A DNA stretch of 64,000 bases from Staphylococcus pseudoxylosus (lineage in GTDB: Bacteria; Bacillota; Bacilli; Staphylococcales; Staphylococcaceae). The first letter of the stretch is position 1; every line of letters begins with the position of its first letter. This document shows positions 39,030 through 49,066 of the stretch, one piece after another. The stretch is from contig NZ_RCVN01000009.1 of assembly GCF_003697915.1 (NCBI RefSeq), positions 1 to 64,000 of the forward strand, in the 5' to 3' direction. The notes under the pieces are model-generated. The model was not told where the DNA came from and did not search any database. It worked only from the letters and a program-made list of their open reading frames with translations. The position numbers were made by a program, and so were the translations under genes.

Positions 39030-40160
39030 ATGGCAAGAGAACAAGACTATATAAATTCACATCCATTAGATAAATATATAGAAGAAAATTCTACAAGTGA
39101 ATCTGAAGTCGTGAATTCTACCCAGTATACTCAAAAAGATCAACAAAAGATTAATGAGCTGAGTGAAAAAATAAAACCTATGGATCATGATGGTTTATTG
39201 AATTATGGTACGGAAGCCCAATCACATATGTCACAATTCTCACACCGTATATTAAATGAAGTTAAGACAACTGATGTGGGACCAGTTGGTGAATCATTGA
39301 ATGGATTAATGAGTAAACTGAAATCAGTAAACCCTGATGAATTGAATCCAGAAAATCAATCGAAATTAAAGCGTATTTTTAGAAGAACAAAGGCATCTGT
39401 AAATGAAATTTTTTCAAAGATGCAATCGGTTGGTTCGCAAATAGACCGCATATCTATCGAGTTAGATAAACATAAAAATAACCTAGTCAAAGATGTAGAC
39501 ATGTTAGATGAATTATACAATATGAATAAAGACTATTTTGATGAATTATCATTGTATATTGAAGCAGCTAAAAAGAAACAACATGATCTGCAACAAGAAG
39601 ATGTGCCTAAATTAAGAGCGCAGGCAAAATCAACAGGTAATCAAATGGATGTTCAAGCTGCATCGGATATGGAACAATTTATCGATCGCTTAGATAAACG
39701 TATTTATGATTTACAACTATCTCGACAAATTGCGATACAGACAGCACCACAAATACGAATGATTCAAAATGTTAATCAAGCATTAGCAGAAAAAATTCAA
39801 AGTTCTATTCTCACAAGTATTCCTTTGTGGAAAAATCAAATGTCAATTGCATTAACTTTAATGAGACAACGAAATGCAGTAACTGCACAAAAGGCTGTTA
39901 CTGATACGACAAATGATTTATTATTAAAGAACTCTGAACTATTGAAACAAAATGCTCTAGCAACTGCTACTGAAAATGAACGTGGCGTCGTTGATATTGA
40001 GACTCTAAAAACAACGCAAAATGACATTATTGAAACAATAGAACAGACATTACAGATTCAAGAACAAGGCCGTAATAAACGTAAACAAGCTGAGTCCGAA
40101 TTGAATCAACTTGAAAGCGAATTACAAAATCAACTTTTAGATATGAAGCAAAACAAATAA
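39030..40160 (+). CDS. TelA-like toxic anion resistance protein
   Basis: A 376-residue, almost wholly helical cytoplasmic protein of the TelA/KlaA family, named for tellurite resistance. LNGLMSKLKSVNPDELNP, RQIAIQTAPQIRMIQN and IPLWKNQMSIALTLMRQ are typical conserved segments. In Gram-positives it is linked to cell-envelope stress tolerance. I start at ATG 39030 after GGAGAGAGG; ATG 39015 is also in frame. It pairs with the XpaC-like gene 30 bp upstream. Confidence 0.9.
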   Translation: MAREQDYINSHPLDKYIEENSTSESEVVNSTQYTQKDQQKINELSEKIKPMDHDGLLNYGTEAQSHMSQFSHRILNEVKTTDVGPVGESLNGLMSKLKSVNPDELNPENQSKLKRIFRRTKASVNEIFSKMQSVGSQIDRISIELDKHKNNLVKDVDMLDELYNMNKDYFDELSLYIEAAKKKQHDLQQEDVPKLRAQAKSTGNQMDVQAASDMEQFIDRLDKRIYDLQLSRQIAIQTAPQIRMIQNVNQALAEKIQSSILTSIPLWKNQMSIALTLMRQRNAVTAQKAVTDTTNDLLLKNSELLKQNALATATENERGVVDIETLKTTQNDIIETIEQTLQIQEQGRNKRKQAESELNQLESELQNQLLDMKQNK

Positions 40161-40200
40161 TTTTTTACGTTTAATCAAATATTTATAATAACAAATGACT

Positions 40201-40229
40201 CCGGGACATAAATAGATGTCTCGGTTTTT
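40201..40229 (+). terminator. Terminator of the acyP-xpaC-telA transcript
   Basis: CCGGGACAT (40201-40209) pairs with ATGTCTCGG (40215-40223) with one wobble, followed by TTTTTG. Confidence 0.8.
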
Positions 40230-40261
40230 GTTATTTCTATGCCAATAAATAATTCGTTATA

Positions 40262-40300
40262 GAAAAAAGCGTACCCATTTGCATTTACGGGTACGCTCTT
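40262..40300 (-). terminator. Terminator of the BCCT transporter gene
   Basis: AGCGTACCC (40268-40276) pairs with GGGTACGCT (40289-40297). Read on the minus strand, six T's follow. It lies 80 bp past the transporter stop. Confidence 0.85.
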
Positions 40301-40380
40301 CTTGAATTTAATATAAACTTGTTTTTGTTTTAGTGTTAAGCTGAAACACTTATAGTACATGTTCTGGCATTACTGTCAGT

Positions 40381-42006
40381 TTAATCACTATCAGAAGATT
40401 TTTCAGCTAAAATATTGCTTTTTGAAGTTTCCTTTTCTTTATTCACTGCTATGTTTTGTTCTATAGCTAATTTATGTGCAATTTTTGGTGCTGTCCAAAC
40501 TGCTGGCAACATAATGATTGATATCGGGACGGCTGTAATAATAATAAAAGATTGAATGGCATTGATACTACCCTCTCCAATATTTATTAAAATGATTGAT
40601 ACGACACCCATAATAACAACCCAAAATAGCCTTATCATTTTTGGAGGATCACCTTCTCCAGTAACAGACATCGAAATGGAATACGACATCGTGTCAGCAG
40701 TTGTGATTACAAATATTAATGTCAATAATAATAAAACAATTACCATGACGGTACCTAATGGTAAGTGAGAAGCAATGGAAATGACTGCTGCAGGTAATCC
40801 ATTATCTGTTAATGGCCCACTGATTGCACCGCTGTTTTTGATTTCATAAAATAGGCCACTACCACCAAGAATAGAAAACCATATATGAGAAACTACTGCA
40901 GCTACTATAGAAACGAGTAAAAATATTTCTCTAATTGTACGACCTCTAGATACACGAGCAACTAACATTCCCATTAATGGACCATATCCTATAAACCAAC
41001 CAAAGAAAAATAACATCCAAGCGCCAGCCCATTTATCATTTCCTCTAAATGTACTAATTTCTAGAAAATGAGTTATATAAACACCATATGAAGATATAAA
41101 TGTATCTATAATAAAGTGTCCAGGACCTAATAATAATATAAAGGCTGCAAGTGCAAGTGCTAGCCATACATTTAATTTGCTTAAAAATTGAATGCCTTTC
41201 TCGATGCCAGTAGTAGCAGAAATGGTTACAACAACCATTAAGCCTGCGACAGATAATATTTGAGTAATGATGTTATCTGGTATACCAAAAATACTATGTA
41301 ACCAGTAACTAAATTGAAAACCAAAGAACCCAATTGTACCAATAGTACCAGCGACAGCACCTAAAATACAAAAAACATCTATCATCCATCCAATTTTATT
41401 TTTCTCTATTTTACTACCAAAAATTGGATATAATAATGTACGAGGACGCATTTTTAAATGTTTATTATAGTGTGCATACATGATAATAATACCACTGATT
41501 GCGCCATAAACTGCCCACGCTGTAAAACCCCAGGAGGTAAAACTTTGTGCCATAGCAGCTGGTATGGCTTGAGTACTACCATTTTTTATGTCAGGATCCA
41601 TGGTTGGTGGGACATCTATAAAATAATACATTGGTTCTGCTGCAGCCCAAAAAATAGCTCCTGCGCCTAAACCAGATGTGATTACGATGGCAGCCCACCT
41701 AAAATAACCCATTTCTGGTTTAGAAGCGTTTCCTAGTCGAACACGACCATATTTTGAAAATGCTAAAAATACACCTACGGCAAATGTGGCAAGAAGTAAT
41801 ATTTGCCAAAAAGCTCCGAAATAAGTAATTGAGATTTGAAAACCTTTCTGAACTAAATTCGAAGTTGCCTGTGTAAAAACGGATGACATCAATACAAATA
41901 AAACGAGGATGCCCCCACTAATTAAAAATACTGGCCAATCTAATTTATCTTTCCATTGTGAATATTTAATATTATTCGACCCCTCTATTATACGTGTTCT
42001 GAACAA
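40381..42006 (-). CDS. BCCT-family betaine/choline/carnitine transporter
   Basis: A 541-residue sodium- or proton-coupled transporter with 12 membrane helices. The compatible-solute signature region appears as GWFIGYGPLMGMLVARVSRGRTIREI, and the WAAAEPMYYF and GxWxxHSIF-like segments are also present. It probably takes up glycine betaine or a related osmolyte. The start is uncertain: the only near-consensus start is TTG 42006 without a ribosome binding site. The only good site, GAGGGG, lies inside the frame 9 bases before an ATT codon. A C-terminal cytoplasmic tail is rich in K, E and S. Confidence 0.9.
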   Translation of the reverse strand: MFRTRIIEGSNNIKYSQWKDKLDWPVFLISGGILVLFVLMSSVFTQATSNLVQKGFQISITYFGAFWQILLLATFAVGVFLAFSKYGRVRLGNASKPEMGYFRWAAIVITSGLGAGAIFWAAAEPMYYFIDVPPTMDPDIKNGSTQAIPAAMAQSFTSWGFTAWAVYGAISGIIIMYAHYNKHLKMRPRTLLYPIFGSKIEKNKIGWMIDVFCILGAVAGTIGTIGFFGFQFSYWLHSIFGIPDNIITQILSVAGLMVVVTISATTGIEKGIQFLSKLNVWLALALAAFILLLGPGHFIIDTFISSYGVYITHFLEISTFRGNDKWAGAWMLFFFGWFIGYGPLMGMLVARVSRGRTIREIFLLVSIVAAVVSHIWFSILGGSGLFYEIKNSGAISGPLTDNGLPAAVISIASHLPLGTVMVIVLLLLTLIFVITTADTMSYSISMSVTGEGDPPKMIRLFWVVIMGVVSIILINIGEGSINAIQSFIIITAVPISIIMLPAVWTAPKIAHKLAIEQNIAVNKEKETSKSNILAEKSSDSD

Positions 42007-42434
42007 TATAATTATTGAGTGTGGATGTCTTTTTTTATTATTTTAATAAGGTGCTTATTAGTACATTAAATAGTAAAGATGAATCTATAATATGAGAGGT
42101 GTGACTGTTTGTGTGAAAACCACAAATAATTAATTTAAGATTGTTTTATCTATATTAAAAAGTCATATGCTATAAAATACACTATTTTGAACTTATGAAA
42201 ATACCAATTGACTACCACTGTAATACGCTTATATTGCTCTTTGACGAAACACTTGAAGTAAAGAGTATAGCTTACTTTTTAAAACTAATCAAATCGACTT
42301 TTCAAATTCATTTTCTCCAAATCAGCATATTTTATGAATATGATTGTAATATATATCGAATATCATCAATTTATTATTGAAAATTAACTAGAAGTTTAAG
42401 TAATATAAAGGCATATATATACTGATTATTTACA
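42007..42434. other. Intergenic region, nothing recognised
   Basis: AT-rich stretch between the BCCT and brnQ genes. A 61-codon frame on the plus strand lacks a ribosome binding site. I see no clear promoter elements or repeats. Confidence 0.5.
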
Positions 42435-42478
42435 TAAAAAAGCAAATCAACGCCAGTTTAAGCGTCGATTTGCTTTTA
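42435..42478 (-). terminator. Terminator of brnQ
   Basis: AAAGCAAATCAACGCC and AGCGTCGATTTGCTTTT form a long stem with one mismatch around AGTTTA. On the minus strand a T-run follows. Confidence 0.88.
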
Positions 42479-42487
42479 TTTTAAATA

Positions 42488-43831
42488 TTATTCTTTTTCG
42501 TAAACAATGGGTTTTTGATTTTTAACCATAGTCGCTACAATATAACCTATAATAGTTGTCACAACAGCAATTGGGAACCATTCAAGTGAATAGTCTTTTA
42601 ATGGCAAGCTATCAATGAAACTCAATGTTAGCCAGCCTTGTGTATGAATGACACTTAAAATAGATACGATTGTAACAATAGCTACAGGAATTTGTTGTGC
42701 AATAGGTTTTGTAGGTACAAAACGTGCTAATAAAATAAGTAATACTGATGTAATTGCTACAGGGTATACAATACTTAATACTGGCACAGACATAGTAATA
42801 ACTGAGTTAAGCCCTTGGTTTGCTAAAATAAAACTAATAAGAGTAAATACAATTACATATGTTTTATAAGAAATTCTTGGGAAAATTCTATGGAAATATT
42901 CTGATACTGCTACGACTAATCCGCAAGCTGTTGTTAGACAAGCAAGCGCCACAATAATACCTAATAAATATTTACCAAGTGTCCCAAATCCAACACTGGC
43001 CATCGTCGTTAATAAATATGTACCAATATTTTGGTCATTTGCAGTCAGGCTCGCTATTTTTTCCTGAGGCACTGCCATATGATTACCTATAAATCCTAAT
43101 GAGATATAAATAAACATTAAAGCTACAGCTGCAATAACGCCAGCCATTAACGTTTGTTTGAAAATTTGGTTGGCATGTGTAATACCTGTTGATTTTACTG
43201 CATTAACAACAATCATAGAGAAAGCAATAGCTGCAATGGCATCCATAGTAAGATAACCATTTGTGAATCCTTGTGAGAAACCTGCAAAGTTCGATGTGAA
43301 TGCTTCAGCAGCTTGACTATGTGAATTACTACCATAATCAACAAATCCTTTGATAATCATTGCTAAAATAGTGATCAATAACAATGGTGTTAATAGCGAA
43401 CCAATGCGATCTACCATTTTAGTTGGGTTAATACATAAATATAAAACGATCAAGAAATATATAACAGTAAAGATAAACAATGCTAAACTACTGTTTGTGT
43501 GGGCAATCGGTGTCACTGTCATTTCAAACGATGTCGACGCTGTACGAGGAATTGCGAACAGTGGTCCAATTGTAAGATAGATGATGACTAGGAATATGAT
43601 AGAGAACTTAGGTGAAATTTTATTTAATGACCCAATATAACCTTGTTTATCTAACGCGCCTACGATAACGCCTAATAGTGGTAGTCCGATACCTGTTAAA
43701 GCAAATGCTAAGATTGATGGCCAGAAATACTGTCCACTATCTAAGCCTAAATTTGGTGGGAAAATAAGATTACCTGCCCCAAAAAACATTGCGAACAATG
43801 TAAAACCTATAATCCATGTATTTTTATTCAT
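42488..43831 (-). CDS. brnQ: Branched-chain amino acid transporter
   Basis: A 447-residue LIVCS-family cation symporter with about 12 helices, taking up leucine, isoleucine and valine. The N-terminus [21 protein letters not shown] is the family hallmark. AAGGAG precedes the ATG at 43831. A CodY-like box lies 72 bp upstream, so repression under amino-acid-rich conditions is likely. It is monocistronic. Confidence 0.95.
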   Translation of the reverse strand: MNKNTWIIGFTLFAMFFGAGNLIFPPNLGLDSGQYFWPSILAFALTGIGLPLLGVIVGALDKQGYIGSLNKISPKFSIIFLVIIYLTIGPLFAIPRTASTSFEMTVTPIAHTNSSLALFIFTVIYFLIVLYLCINPTKMVDRIGSLLTPLLLITILAMIIKGFVDYGSNSHSQAAEAFTSNFAGFSQGFTNGYLTMDAIAAIAFSMIVVNAVKSTGITHANQIFKQTLMAGVIAAVALMFIYISLGFIGNHMAVPQEKIASLTANDQNIGTYLLTTMASVGFGTLGKYLLGIIVALACLTTACGLVVAVSEYFHRIFPRISYKTYVIVFTLISFILANQGLNSVITMSVPVLSIVYPVAITSVLLILLARFVPTKPIAQQIPVAIVTIVSILSVIHTQGWLTLSFIDSLPLKDYSLEWFPIAVVTTIIGYIVATMVKNQKPIVYEKE

Positions 43832-43902
43832 ATGACTTGCTCCTTCTAACCAATAAAATAATATTACCTATTCTATCATGGTTAATTAGATATCGTCTAT
43901 AT

Positions 43903-43917
43903 AAATTTCAGAATATT
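43903..43917. promoter_or_regulatory. CodY-like box upstream of brnQ
   Basis: AAATTTCAGAATATT matches the CodY consensus AATTTTCWGAAAATT at 13 of 15 positions. It is placed 72-86 bp before the brnQ ATG. brnQ control by CodY is established in S. aureus. Confidence 0.6.
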
Positions 43918-43954
43918 TAAATATATCGTTTATTATTTGTCAAAAATAGCCTAT

Positions 43955-45844
43955 TTAAAATGATTTTAATAATAGTTTTTTCAATAATGGCGATAATTGG
44001 GAAGGGAGATTTTTAACACCTTCTACAAATAAAGCGTATTGTCCATATATATTATGAATTGTTTGCTCAATATCTTCTGTGATAGGCTCCTGACTTAAAA
44101 ACACATTGAAGACTTCGATGCCCATTTTTCGAGCTGTTTCAACCGCTTCATAAGTATCTAATATACCATCTTGACTATAATTATATGCAGAAGGTTCTCC
44201 ATCTGAAAATACAATTAAGAAACGCTGATTATGAGAACGGCGCATGAGTCTTTCACTACCAATTCTAATAGCAACACCATCTCTATTATCATCTTGTGGC
44301 TCTAATGCCATTATTCTTGGCCCATCTTTATCCATCATGGAACGATTGTATGTGATGATTTCATCTATAATATTGGGTTGGTTTGCTTCATCCGCATCGA
44401 AAGCATCCTCGTTAAATGCCAATATTTCATGCTTCACATTTAGACTCTTTAATGTTTCGTGAAATAGTACAACGCCCTTAATTGTTTCTTCCATTTTATC
44501 TTGCATACTGGCTGAAGCATCTACTAATAATGTGAACGTTGCATCGAATGACTGACTTAAGTCTTGTTTTTTATAAAATAGCTTATATTGATCGTCTATA
44601 AACCAATTGAGTAGGTTTTTTTGTAATCTGCCTTTGGTTAAATTATGTCGTTCATCTTGATATTCTCTATCAATCGTTTTTTGTATGATTTGAATTAAAT
44701 CTTTGGTTTCAAACTGGACATCAGCTTCAACCTCTTGGTATTGGTGGATGAATTGAGGTTGAATTTCAGGGATGTTCCATTTGATTTCGACATTTTCATT
44801 AATTCCTTTTAAGGCAAAGGCTTGATTATGCCCAACAGAACCACCTTGGTCATCTTCTATATTATTAGATGAACCTTTACCCTTTTTGGTTTGCATATCA
44901 GTCATATCATCAGCAGCATCGCCTTCACGCGCATTATCATTATCGCCCATGACTTGGCTATTTTCCCCTTCATGCAATTCCATTTCTAAGTAAGTGCCAC
45001 CTTGTGAGGCGCTATCTTGATTATTTGATTCTATCTCTTCACTTACTGAATCTTCGTCTTTATCTTCATTTGAAGTACCGTCTGTATTGCTAGCATCTGT
45101 TCTAGTTAAATCCTCGAATTGAAGCGCTTGTATAGATTCATAAACTTTTTTTGGTAAATGATAATATTCGTTTAGCATATCTTCTTTTAATATATCGTCA
45201 ATTTGGAACATAATTCGCTCAGCTAAATACATATTATCTTCAGAAGTCTTGTTATAGAAAAAGTTCGGTAAGTACATATACATATTATTTAACACATCAT
45301 CAATTTGTGGATGTATTTGTGGTATATCGTAAAAGTTTTCTGTTATAAAAGAAGCCTCTAGATATAGAAATAATAAATCTGTGAAAGTAGTTTTGGTTCT
45401 GTACACATTTATTTGTGTCTTAGTGTAGTTAAGCCTAACTTCATTACGCATCTGAATAGCTGATTTTGTTGATGGGCGTTCCTTCGCTATTTTGCTTAAG
45501 ATGCGTTGATCTTCGAGTAGTTTGAATAGCTGTTGATAGAATTTAGGATGTTTGAACTCCTGACTCTGTATAACATGATTCACAACCTTCTCATCCATCA
45601 TCTGGTAACCATAAGCAGCGAGCATGACGTCCGTTTTTAATCCTGTAGTTTCAACATATTCATCTCTATGTGACCAAAAAGAACTCGTGATTAAAGTGTT
45701 ATTAATCGGATCGTAATAAGGGAACTTTTGAATCTTAACTTGTGTTTGCTCATTTTTCAGTAAAAGACGTGCTAAATCCTGAAGCATCATCACTTGTTTA
45801 GCATCTAGCTGCTCGTCATTAAATTTTATAAAACGATCACTCAT
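43955..45844 (-). CDS. VWA-domain protein, NorD/CobT-like
   Basis: A 629-residue cytoplasmic protein. The N-terminal helical part is followed by a long acidic, low-complexity segment (about residues 255-345). A C-terminal von Willebrand A domain has an intact MIDAS: DASAS near residue 441, a Thr/Arg loop, and FSDGEPSAYN. Such proteins are partners of MoxR AAA+ ATPases and help insert cofactors or remodel metal enzymes. The ATPase gene lies 12 bp upstream. GAGGGAT precedes the ATG. No nitric oxide reductase or other client gene is next to it. Confidence 0.88.
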   Translation of the reverse strand: MSDRFIKFNDEQLDAKQVMMLQDLARLLLKNEQTQVKIQKFPYYDPINNTLITSSFWSHRDEYVETTGLKTDVMLAAYGYQMMDEKVVNHVIQSQEFKHPKFYQQLFKLLEDQRILSKIAKERPSTKSAIQMRNEVRLNYTKTQINVYRTKTTFTDLLFLYLEASFITENFYDIPQIHPQIDDVLNNMYMYLPNFFYNKTSEDNMYLAERIMFQIDDILKEDMLNEYYHLPKKVYESIQALQFEDLTRTDASNTDGTSNEDKDEDSVSEEIESNNQDSASQGGTYLEMELHEGENSQVMGDNDNAREGDAADDMTDMQTKKGKGSSNNIEDDQGGSVGHNQAFALKGINENVEIKWNIPEIQPQFIHQYQEVEADVQFETKDLIQIIQKTIDREYQDERHNLTKGRLQKNLLNWFIDDQYKLFYKKQDLSQSFDATFTLLVDASASMQDKMEETIKGVVLFHETLKSLNVKHEILAFNEDAFDADEANQPNIIDEIITYNRSMMDKDGPRIMALEPQDDNRDGVAIRIGSERLMRRSHNQRFLIVFSDGEPSAYNYSQDGILDTYEAVETARKMGIEVFNVFLSQEPITEDIEQTIHNIYGQYALFVEGVKNLPSQLSPLLKKLLLKSF

Positions 45845-45856
45845 GTTTATCCCTCA

Positions 45857-46651
45857 CTAAAAGTTTAATTCTACCGCGTTTAAAATAGCTTGTTGTTCTC
45901 GCTCATCTTCTAACTTATCTATTATTGTTCGTTGAATGGCACGTTCAATTGGCATAATAGTAGCTAAATCACTTAAGTCTATTAATGCACGAATACTAGC
46001 CGCTTCTTCAGAAATTTGCCCTTGTTTTGTCATCGTACGTAAGTCTTCATTAAACTTAATGATTTTTTGAATTAATACAGTGTCATTTAACTGACTTTGT
46101 TGTTTAATGACATCACTTAAAATGTCACCATCGATATAATCTACTTGAATGACAACAAAACGATTTTTTAATGCTTCGTTCATTGGTAAAGTTCCAATAT
46201 ATCCTACGTTGATTGCTGCAATGACGTTGAAACCAGGTGCTGCATTGACGACTTCTCCTGTAAATGGATTCGTTAGTTTTCTACGGTAGTCTAACACACC
46301 GTTTAAAATAGGTAACGTCTCAGGTTTAGCCATATTTATTTCATCAATATACAGTATATGGCCTTCTTTCATGGCTTTAATTACCGGTCCATCTATAAAA
46401 ACGATTTCTTGTGTTCCATTGTCGTTAGTTTGTATGGTTTTGAATCCGAGTAGGCTTTCTGCGTCTAAATCGACTGAACAATTGATTTGGTGCATTGGGC
46501 GATTCATTGTTTCACTTAATGTTTCTGCCAATTTCGTCTTACCGGAACCTGTGGGTCCTTTTAGTAAAATGTTTTTGTTTAGTTGCATTAAAGCTTTTGC
46601 ATCGTTAAAGACTGTTTCATCTCTATTAATATAGTTTGTACTTGTCATCAT
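45857..46651 (-). CDS. MoxR/NorQ-like AAA+ ATPase
   Basis: A 264-residue AAA+ protein. Walker A is [12 protein letters not shown] (about residues 34-45), Walker B is [13 protein letters not shown], and the sensor region [12 protein letters not shown] and the arginine-finger region [13 protein letters not shown] follow. This matches the AAA_5/NorQ-CbbQ type. It should work with the VWA protein encoded next as a chaperone-like pair. GAGGAG precedes the two adjacent ATG codons; the first is taken. The client is unknown. Confidence 0.9.
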   Translation of the reverse strand: MMTSTNYINRDETVFNDAKALMQLNKNILLKGPTGSGKTKLAETLSETMNRPMHQINCSVDLDAESLLGFKTIQTNDNGTQEIVFIDGPVIKAMKEGHILYIDEINMAKPETLPILNGVLDYRRKLTNPFTGEVVNAAPGFNVIAAINVGYIGTLPMNEALKNRFVVIQVDYIDGDILSDVIKQQSQLNDTVLIQKIIKFNEDLRTMTKQGQISEEAASIRALIDLSDLATIMPIERAIQRTIIDKLEDEREQQAILNAVELNF

Positions 46652-46702
46652 AAATTGTCTCCTCTATATAAAATATGGCTTACTTATTTATAAGAACTCA
46701 TT

Positions 46703-46760
46703 AAAAATAGACTGGGGCATGAATACATCATCATATTTCGCCCTAGCCCTTATTTGTTAA
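46703..46760 (-). terminator. Terminator of the DUF6501/dioxygenase transcript
   Basis: On the minus strand GGCTAGGGC pairs with GCCCCAGTC (one mismatch, one wobble) around a 21-base loop, then TATTTTT follows. The GACTGGGGCATGAA sequence resembles hairpins found repeatedly between staphylococcal genes. Confidence 0.65.
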
Positions 46761-46812
46761 GAAATTATTTGAACGCGCAACACAATATGAGCGCAAGATT
46801 TATTTGTTAATG

Positions 46813-47016
46813 CTATACTTCTTTGAAATATTCTTTGTAATAACCACCAACAAGCCCAGAGTTATCAATAATTTGGTAATATTCTTCAGTTTCATTGATA
46901 ACATCATATTGTTGTCCAACAGTTAACATATCAGAAACTGTGAATTTCTTAGCATTTGTATGAATAACTTCAACTTTTTTCACTGGTGTATTTTCTTTCC
47001 ATGTTTCGTGTAACAT
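46813..47016 (-). CDS. Small DUF6501-like protein
   Basis: A 67-residue protein: basic N-terminal part with HTNAKKFTV, then YDVINETEEYYQIIDNSGLVGGYYKEYF, which looks like a small SH3-like beta barrel. I recall this as DUF6501, a short conserved Firmicutes family with no known role. The ATG at 47016 has AAAGAGGAATG upstream and lies 18 bp after the dioxygenase stop, so the two are likely cotranscribed. Confidence 0.7.
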   Translation of the reverse strand: MLHETWKENTPVKKVEVIHTNAKKFTVSDMLTVGQQYDVINETEEYYQIIDNSGLVGGYYKEYFKEV

Positions 47017-47034
47017 AAATAAACATTCCTCTTT

Positions 47035-47847
47035 CTATGATTTAATTTCTAAAGTCAATATAAAAGTGATACCACTTTTTTCACTAATTCTTAAGGATTT
47101 TTCACCGTCTTGATCTAACGATTGGTACGGAATACCTATAGATTCAAGTTGTTGTAATGCATTTTGGAATTGTGCTTTGGACTCTGTTGCAAACTCAATT
47201 TGTTCTACAATACCATGTTTCGGCATTTTCAAATCTTCTTCAGCAGCGTGTAAGTGTAATTCCCCACCTAAACCACCTTCTCCGATTCGGAAGACTTGTA
47301 CTTTATAGTCTGCGTCAGGATGTGGTGTGTATTCAGCGAAATGCGTAAGGCCAAACACTTTTGTCAGAATAGATTGAGTAAGTAATAATTCATTTACTTT
47401 AAGCAAGACTGGCCCTAAACCTTGAATTTGATGCAGTGGGTTAACAGTGCTATCAAATGTGGGCATTCCTAAAGGCGCGCCAGTATTATGTTCGTTTGAA
47501 TAAATATTGAATGTCTGATGATTATGGTCATTAAACTCAAAATACTTATGCCCATTTAAATCAGTAATTTCACTATGATCAATTTGATGGTCGTTTAAGA
47601 TAGTTTGGTATTCATCTAAACCCTCGTCACTTGGTAAACGTAAACCAATATTTTCAATATGATTCTCTTGATTTGTATAGTTTGGTATTTCTACAAAATG
47701 GATACGTGTGCCGGAGCTTAGTTCTGCGTCACCAAAACGGAGAGCTTGCCCTTTGTCTGCCACGTTTAGACCTAATACATCTTTAAATAAAGTTTTAGTT
47801 TTTTCTAAATTATCTGTCCCTGTGGTTACACTTCTAAGACCATTCAT
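47035..47847 (-). CDS. VOC-family ring-cleaving dioxygenase-like protein
   Basis: A 270-residue protein built from two glyoxalase/bleomycin-resistance (VOC) modules (about residues 1-120 and 135-268). Candidate metal ligands are His in IHFVEIP and ELHLHAAEE and Glu near the C-terminus of each module. Annotated members are extradiol-type dioxygenases, but the substrate is uncertain. I start at ATG 47847 with AAAGGGG 8 bases upstream. Confidence 0.85.
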   Translation of the reverse strand: MNGLRSVTTGTDNLEKTKTLFKDVLGLNVADKGQALRFGDAELSSGTRIHFVEIPNYTNQENHIENIGLRLPSDEGLDEYQTILNDHQIDHSEITDLNGHKYFEFNDHNHQTFNIYSNEHNTGAPLGMPTFDSTVNPLHQIQGLGPVLLKVNELLLTQSILTKVFGLTHFAEYTPHPDADYKVQVFRIGEGGLGGELHLHAAEEDLKMPKHGIVEQIEFATESKAQFQNALQQLESIGIPYQSLDQDGEKSLRISEKSGITFILTLEIKS

Positions 47848-48063
47848 TATATTAACCCCTTTATTCATAGCTTTTCAATCATTATAACTTATTTTACGTG
47901 TTATTTATACGATGAAGTTCATGGTAAATGTGTATATTAATTAAATTTTTAGAATATACATTGGATGAACTGAAAAAATGTATTAATATAGGTATATATC
48001 ATGATTTTAATCTTTTAAAAAGATTAGTAGTATATTGATTATTAATAAAGGAGGTTTGTCATA

Positions 48064-48264
48064 ATGGGTGGTATATGGTTTGTGTTTGGTATAACCGTAC
48101 TTATTGCAGTTTATTCTGGTATTACCTTCTTCACTAACGTAAACAATAAAGCAAAACAAAAAACTCAAAATGAGCAGAGTGCTAAAAAGAATAATATTTA
48201 CGGCGTCGTATTTTTGGTGTTTTTAATTATTGCTATTATTGAACTATTTGTTTATATTGCTTAA
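48064..48264 (+). CDS. Small membrane protein, function unknown
   Basis: A 66-residue protein with two hydrophobic helices (about residues 4-24 and 46-65) separated by a basic, glutamine-rich loop. A strong AAAGGAGG lies about 9 bases before ATG 48064, and a bidirectional terminator follows. The clear expression signals support a real gene. Family unknown to me. Confidence 0.75.
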   Translation: MGGIWFVFGITVLIAVYSGITFFTNVNNKAKQKTQNEQSAKKNNIYGVVFLVFLIIAIIELFVYIA

Positions 48265-48302
48265 TTGTAATTTCAGGTATATTTTAACTATTTAAACCAA
48301 TA

Positions 48303-48353
48303 AAAAGACATCCCTACAAGAATGTATAACAATCTTGTAGGGATGTCTTTTTA
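48303..48353. terminator. Strong bidirectional terminator
   Basis: AAAAGACATCCCTACAAGA pairs almost perfectly with TCTTGTAGGGATGTCTTTTT. It ends the small membrane gene (+) and the ABC exporter operon (-). Confidence 0.92.
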
Positions 48354-48360
48354 TAGTGAA

Positions 48361-49065
48361 TTACTCAGTTTTTTTAAAGAGTATGATAAGCAATTTAAGT
48401 GCTATTAAAATATAAATCACAGCAAATAAACATAATAGCAGGAAATGGTTATTAAGCAATAACAAATTATCGCTATTCAATTGATTTAAAAGATTGCTAA
48501 TTGGTGGTAATAACCAGAGTAACCATTTTGTAAATGGTACGGTTGCTATAAGTACCTCTTTAGTGAAAATGATGAGCATAATAAATATGGTTAATAACCA
48601 CCGATAAGATTTAGTGGCAATTTTCGTATTGGTAATAAAAGCGCCTAATACAATGCCAAACATACTTAATAACAGATGGGTAATTATCCCAATTAAGACA
48701 AAGTTAAAGGAAACAGGTTTATCAAATACACTAAGTAAAAGTGGATAGATCAATGAGAAAATAATCAGCAATGTACTAAATAAATATAAATATAGTATTT
48801 TTATTAACAAATAAGTAGTTTTTGATTTTAATTGCATATAGAAAATATGACGTTCATTTAAAGTGTCACGACCGAAATTAATAATAGTCATCCACGTCAT
48901 TACTATAAATAAACCAATTGCTGTAGAACCATAGCTTGATAGCACAGGCATATCTCGATAGATATATATACCGATGACCCACAGTAAGTATGTAAATACT
49001 GGTGCAATGAATTGATACGATGTTAAAAATTTTAAGTGTTCGTATTTTAAAAAAGAATATAGCAT
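48361..49065 (-). CDS. ABC exporter permease
   Basis: A 234-residue protein with about six membrane helices and no extracellular domain, like ABC-2-type permeases. Its gene begins one base after the stop of the ATPase gene, with AAAGGA inside that gene's end. No further function can be inferred. A similar pair sits between brnQ and odhB in other staphylococci as I remember. Confidence 0.8.
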   Translation of the reverse strand: MLYSFLKYEHLKFLTSYQFIAPVFTYLLWVIGIYIYRDMPVLSSYGSTAIGLFIVMTWMTIINFGRDTLNERHIFYMQLKSKTTYLLIKILYLYLFSTLLIIFSLIYPLLLSVFDKPVSFNFVLIGIITHLLLSMFGIVLGAFITNTKIATKSYRWLLTIFIMLIIFTKEVLIATVPFTKWLLWLLPPISNLLNQLNSDNLLLLNNHFLLLCLFAVIYILIALKLLIILFKKTE

Positions 49066-49066
49066 T

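Noticed and set aside
40175..40360. 61-codon minus-strand frame downstream of telA
   Set aside because: It runs through two terminator hairpins, so coding use is unlikely.
42195..42380. 61-codon reading frame between BCCT and brnQ genes
   Set aside because: No ribosome binding site and no recognisable domain; likely chance in AT-rich sequence.
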